Positions 5,363 through 5,464 of a DNA stretch of 5,464 nt are shown here, piece by piece. The DNA is from Paludibacteraceae bacterium (GTDB lineage: Bacteria; Bacteroidota; Bacteroidia; Bacteroidales; Paludibacteraceae). The position numbers were made by a program, and so were the translations under genes. A model generated the notes under the pieces. That model made no database searches. It saw nothing but the letters and a program-made list of their open reading frames with translations, and was not told the origin of the DNA. Location of the stretch: the NCBI GenBank assembly GCA_017560605.1, contig JAFZEQ010000018.1, forward strand, positions 1-5,464, given 5' to 3'. Position 1 is the stretch's first letter; each line of letters begins with the position of its first letter.

Positions 5363-5372
5363 GGTTCTTTGA
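5363..5372 (+). promoter_or_regulatory. boxA-like antitermination site
   Basis: GGTTCTTTGA resembles the boxA core (TGCTCTTTA in E. coli) bound by NusB-S10 in rRNA leaders, and GTTCTTTGA is frequent in Bacteroidota rRNA leaders. It lies about 50 bp downstream of P2. A shorter counterpart, GGTTCTT, is at 5245-5251 after P1. Confidence 0.5.
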
Positions 5373-5412
5373 TTTACTGGTAAAATAATTGAGAGAAAAG
5401 TGTAGTATTTAT

Positions 5413-5445
5413 CTGTCAATTTCCTTTTAGGAAAAATTGAAACAG
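5413..5445 (+). other. Leader hairpin before the putative 16S gene
   Basis: CTGTCAATTTCCT (5413-5425) pairs with AGGAAAAATTG (5429-5439) and ACAG (5442-5445), giving 13 base pairs with two small AA bulges and a 3-nt loop. Its place a few bases before the expected 16S start suggests a role in pre-rRNA folding or processing. It is not a terminator: no T-tract follows. Confidence 0.5.
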
Positions 5446-5464
5446 TCAGGACTCTAACAAAACA

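Larger units (their letters stand above)
5150..5372 (+). repeat. Imperfect tandem duplication of an rRNA promoter module
   Basis: Two modules share the same order of elements at offsets of 114-118 bp: an A7G tract (5150-5157; 5264-5271), TTTG (5169; 5283), TA(C/T)CTTTGCAC(C/T)CGC (5192; 5307), AAGCAA, and GGTTCTT (5245; 5363). Sequence between the elements has diverged, so this is an old duplication or strong conservation of the same architecture. Confidence 0.65.
5315..5464 (+). other. Probable 16S rRNA leader (5' external transcribed region)
   Basis: The DNA after P2 has no reading frame worth calling but looks like a Bacteroidales pre-rRNA leader. It has a boxA-like GGTTCTTTGA (5363-5372), an A/T-rich stretch, a hairpin, and the closing bases AGTCAGGACTCTAACAAAAC. 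From memory of such operons, this ending sits just before the 16S start motif AGAGTTTGATC. The gene itself is not in the window, so this is inference from the promoters and leader. Confidence 0.7.

Overview
The window looks like chromosomal DNA from a member of the Bacteroidales (phylum Bacteroidota). Four sites match the phylum's vegetative promoter, TTTG, then 19-21 bp, then TAnnTTTG. Most gene starts lack a Shine-Dalgarno sequence and sit behind A/T-rich leaders. The rRNA-type promoter region at the right end carries the TTTGCAC(C/T)CGC start region. I cannot name a genus from sequence alone. All complete genes are ordinary core genes; the interest lies in the intergenic DNA.

Left block (1-2266, minus strand): a tightly packed operon reads coaD (phosphopantetheine adenylyltransferase), lpxD (lipid A acyltransferase), ruvC (Holliday junction resolvase), then the first 30 codons of a lipoprotein that leaves the window at base 1. 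Gaps are 13, 4 and about 29 bp. One good promoter lies just upstream of coaD. The operon mixes coenzyme A synthesis, lipid A synthesis and recombination repair, so it is a housekeeping unit rather than one pathway.

Middle block (2267-3934): a divergent intergenic region leads into aspA on the plus strand. AspA turns L-aspartate into fumarate and ammonia, which in anaerobic Bacteroidales can feed fumarate respiration. A spaced 9-bp inverted repeat overlaps the only aspA promoter candidate I could find.

Structured intergenic block (3935-4296): these 362 bp without a gene hold, in order, a 137-bp near-palindrome beginning at the aspA stop codon (its centre is a strong terminator hairpin), a second inverted-repeat element of about 108 bp, four tandem 9-bp C-rich units that give a G-quadruplex-type motif on the minus strand, and a clear intrinsic terminator for the convergent minus-strand gene.

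Right block (4297-5464): a minus-strand isochorismatase-family cysteine hydrolase with its own promoter is followed by more than 600 bp without a credible gene. This contains a lone hairpin, then two tandem rRNA-type promoters in an imperfectly duplicated module of about 115 bp, then a boxA-like sequence and a leader hairpin. I infer that a 16S rRNA gene begins just beyond base 5464. I found no mobile-element gene, CRISPR array, tRNA or defence system.
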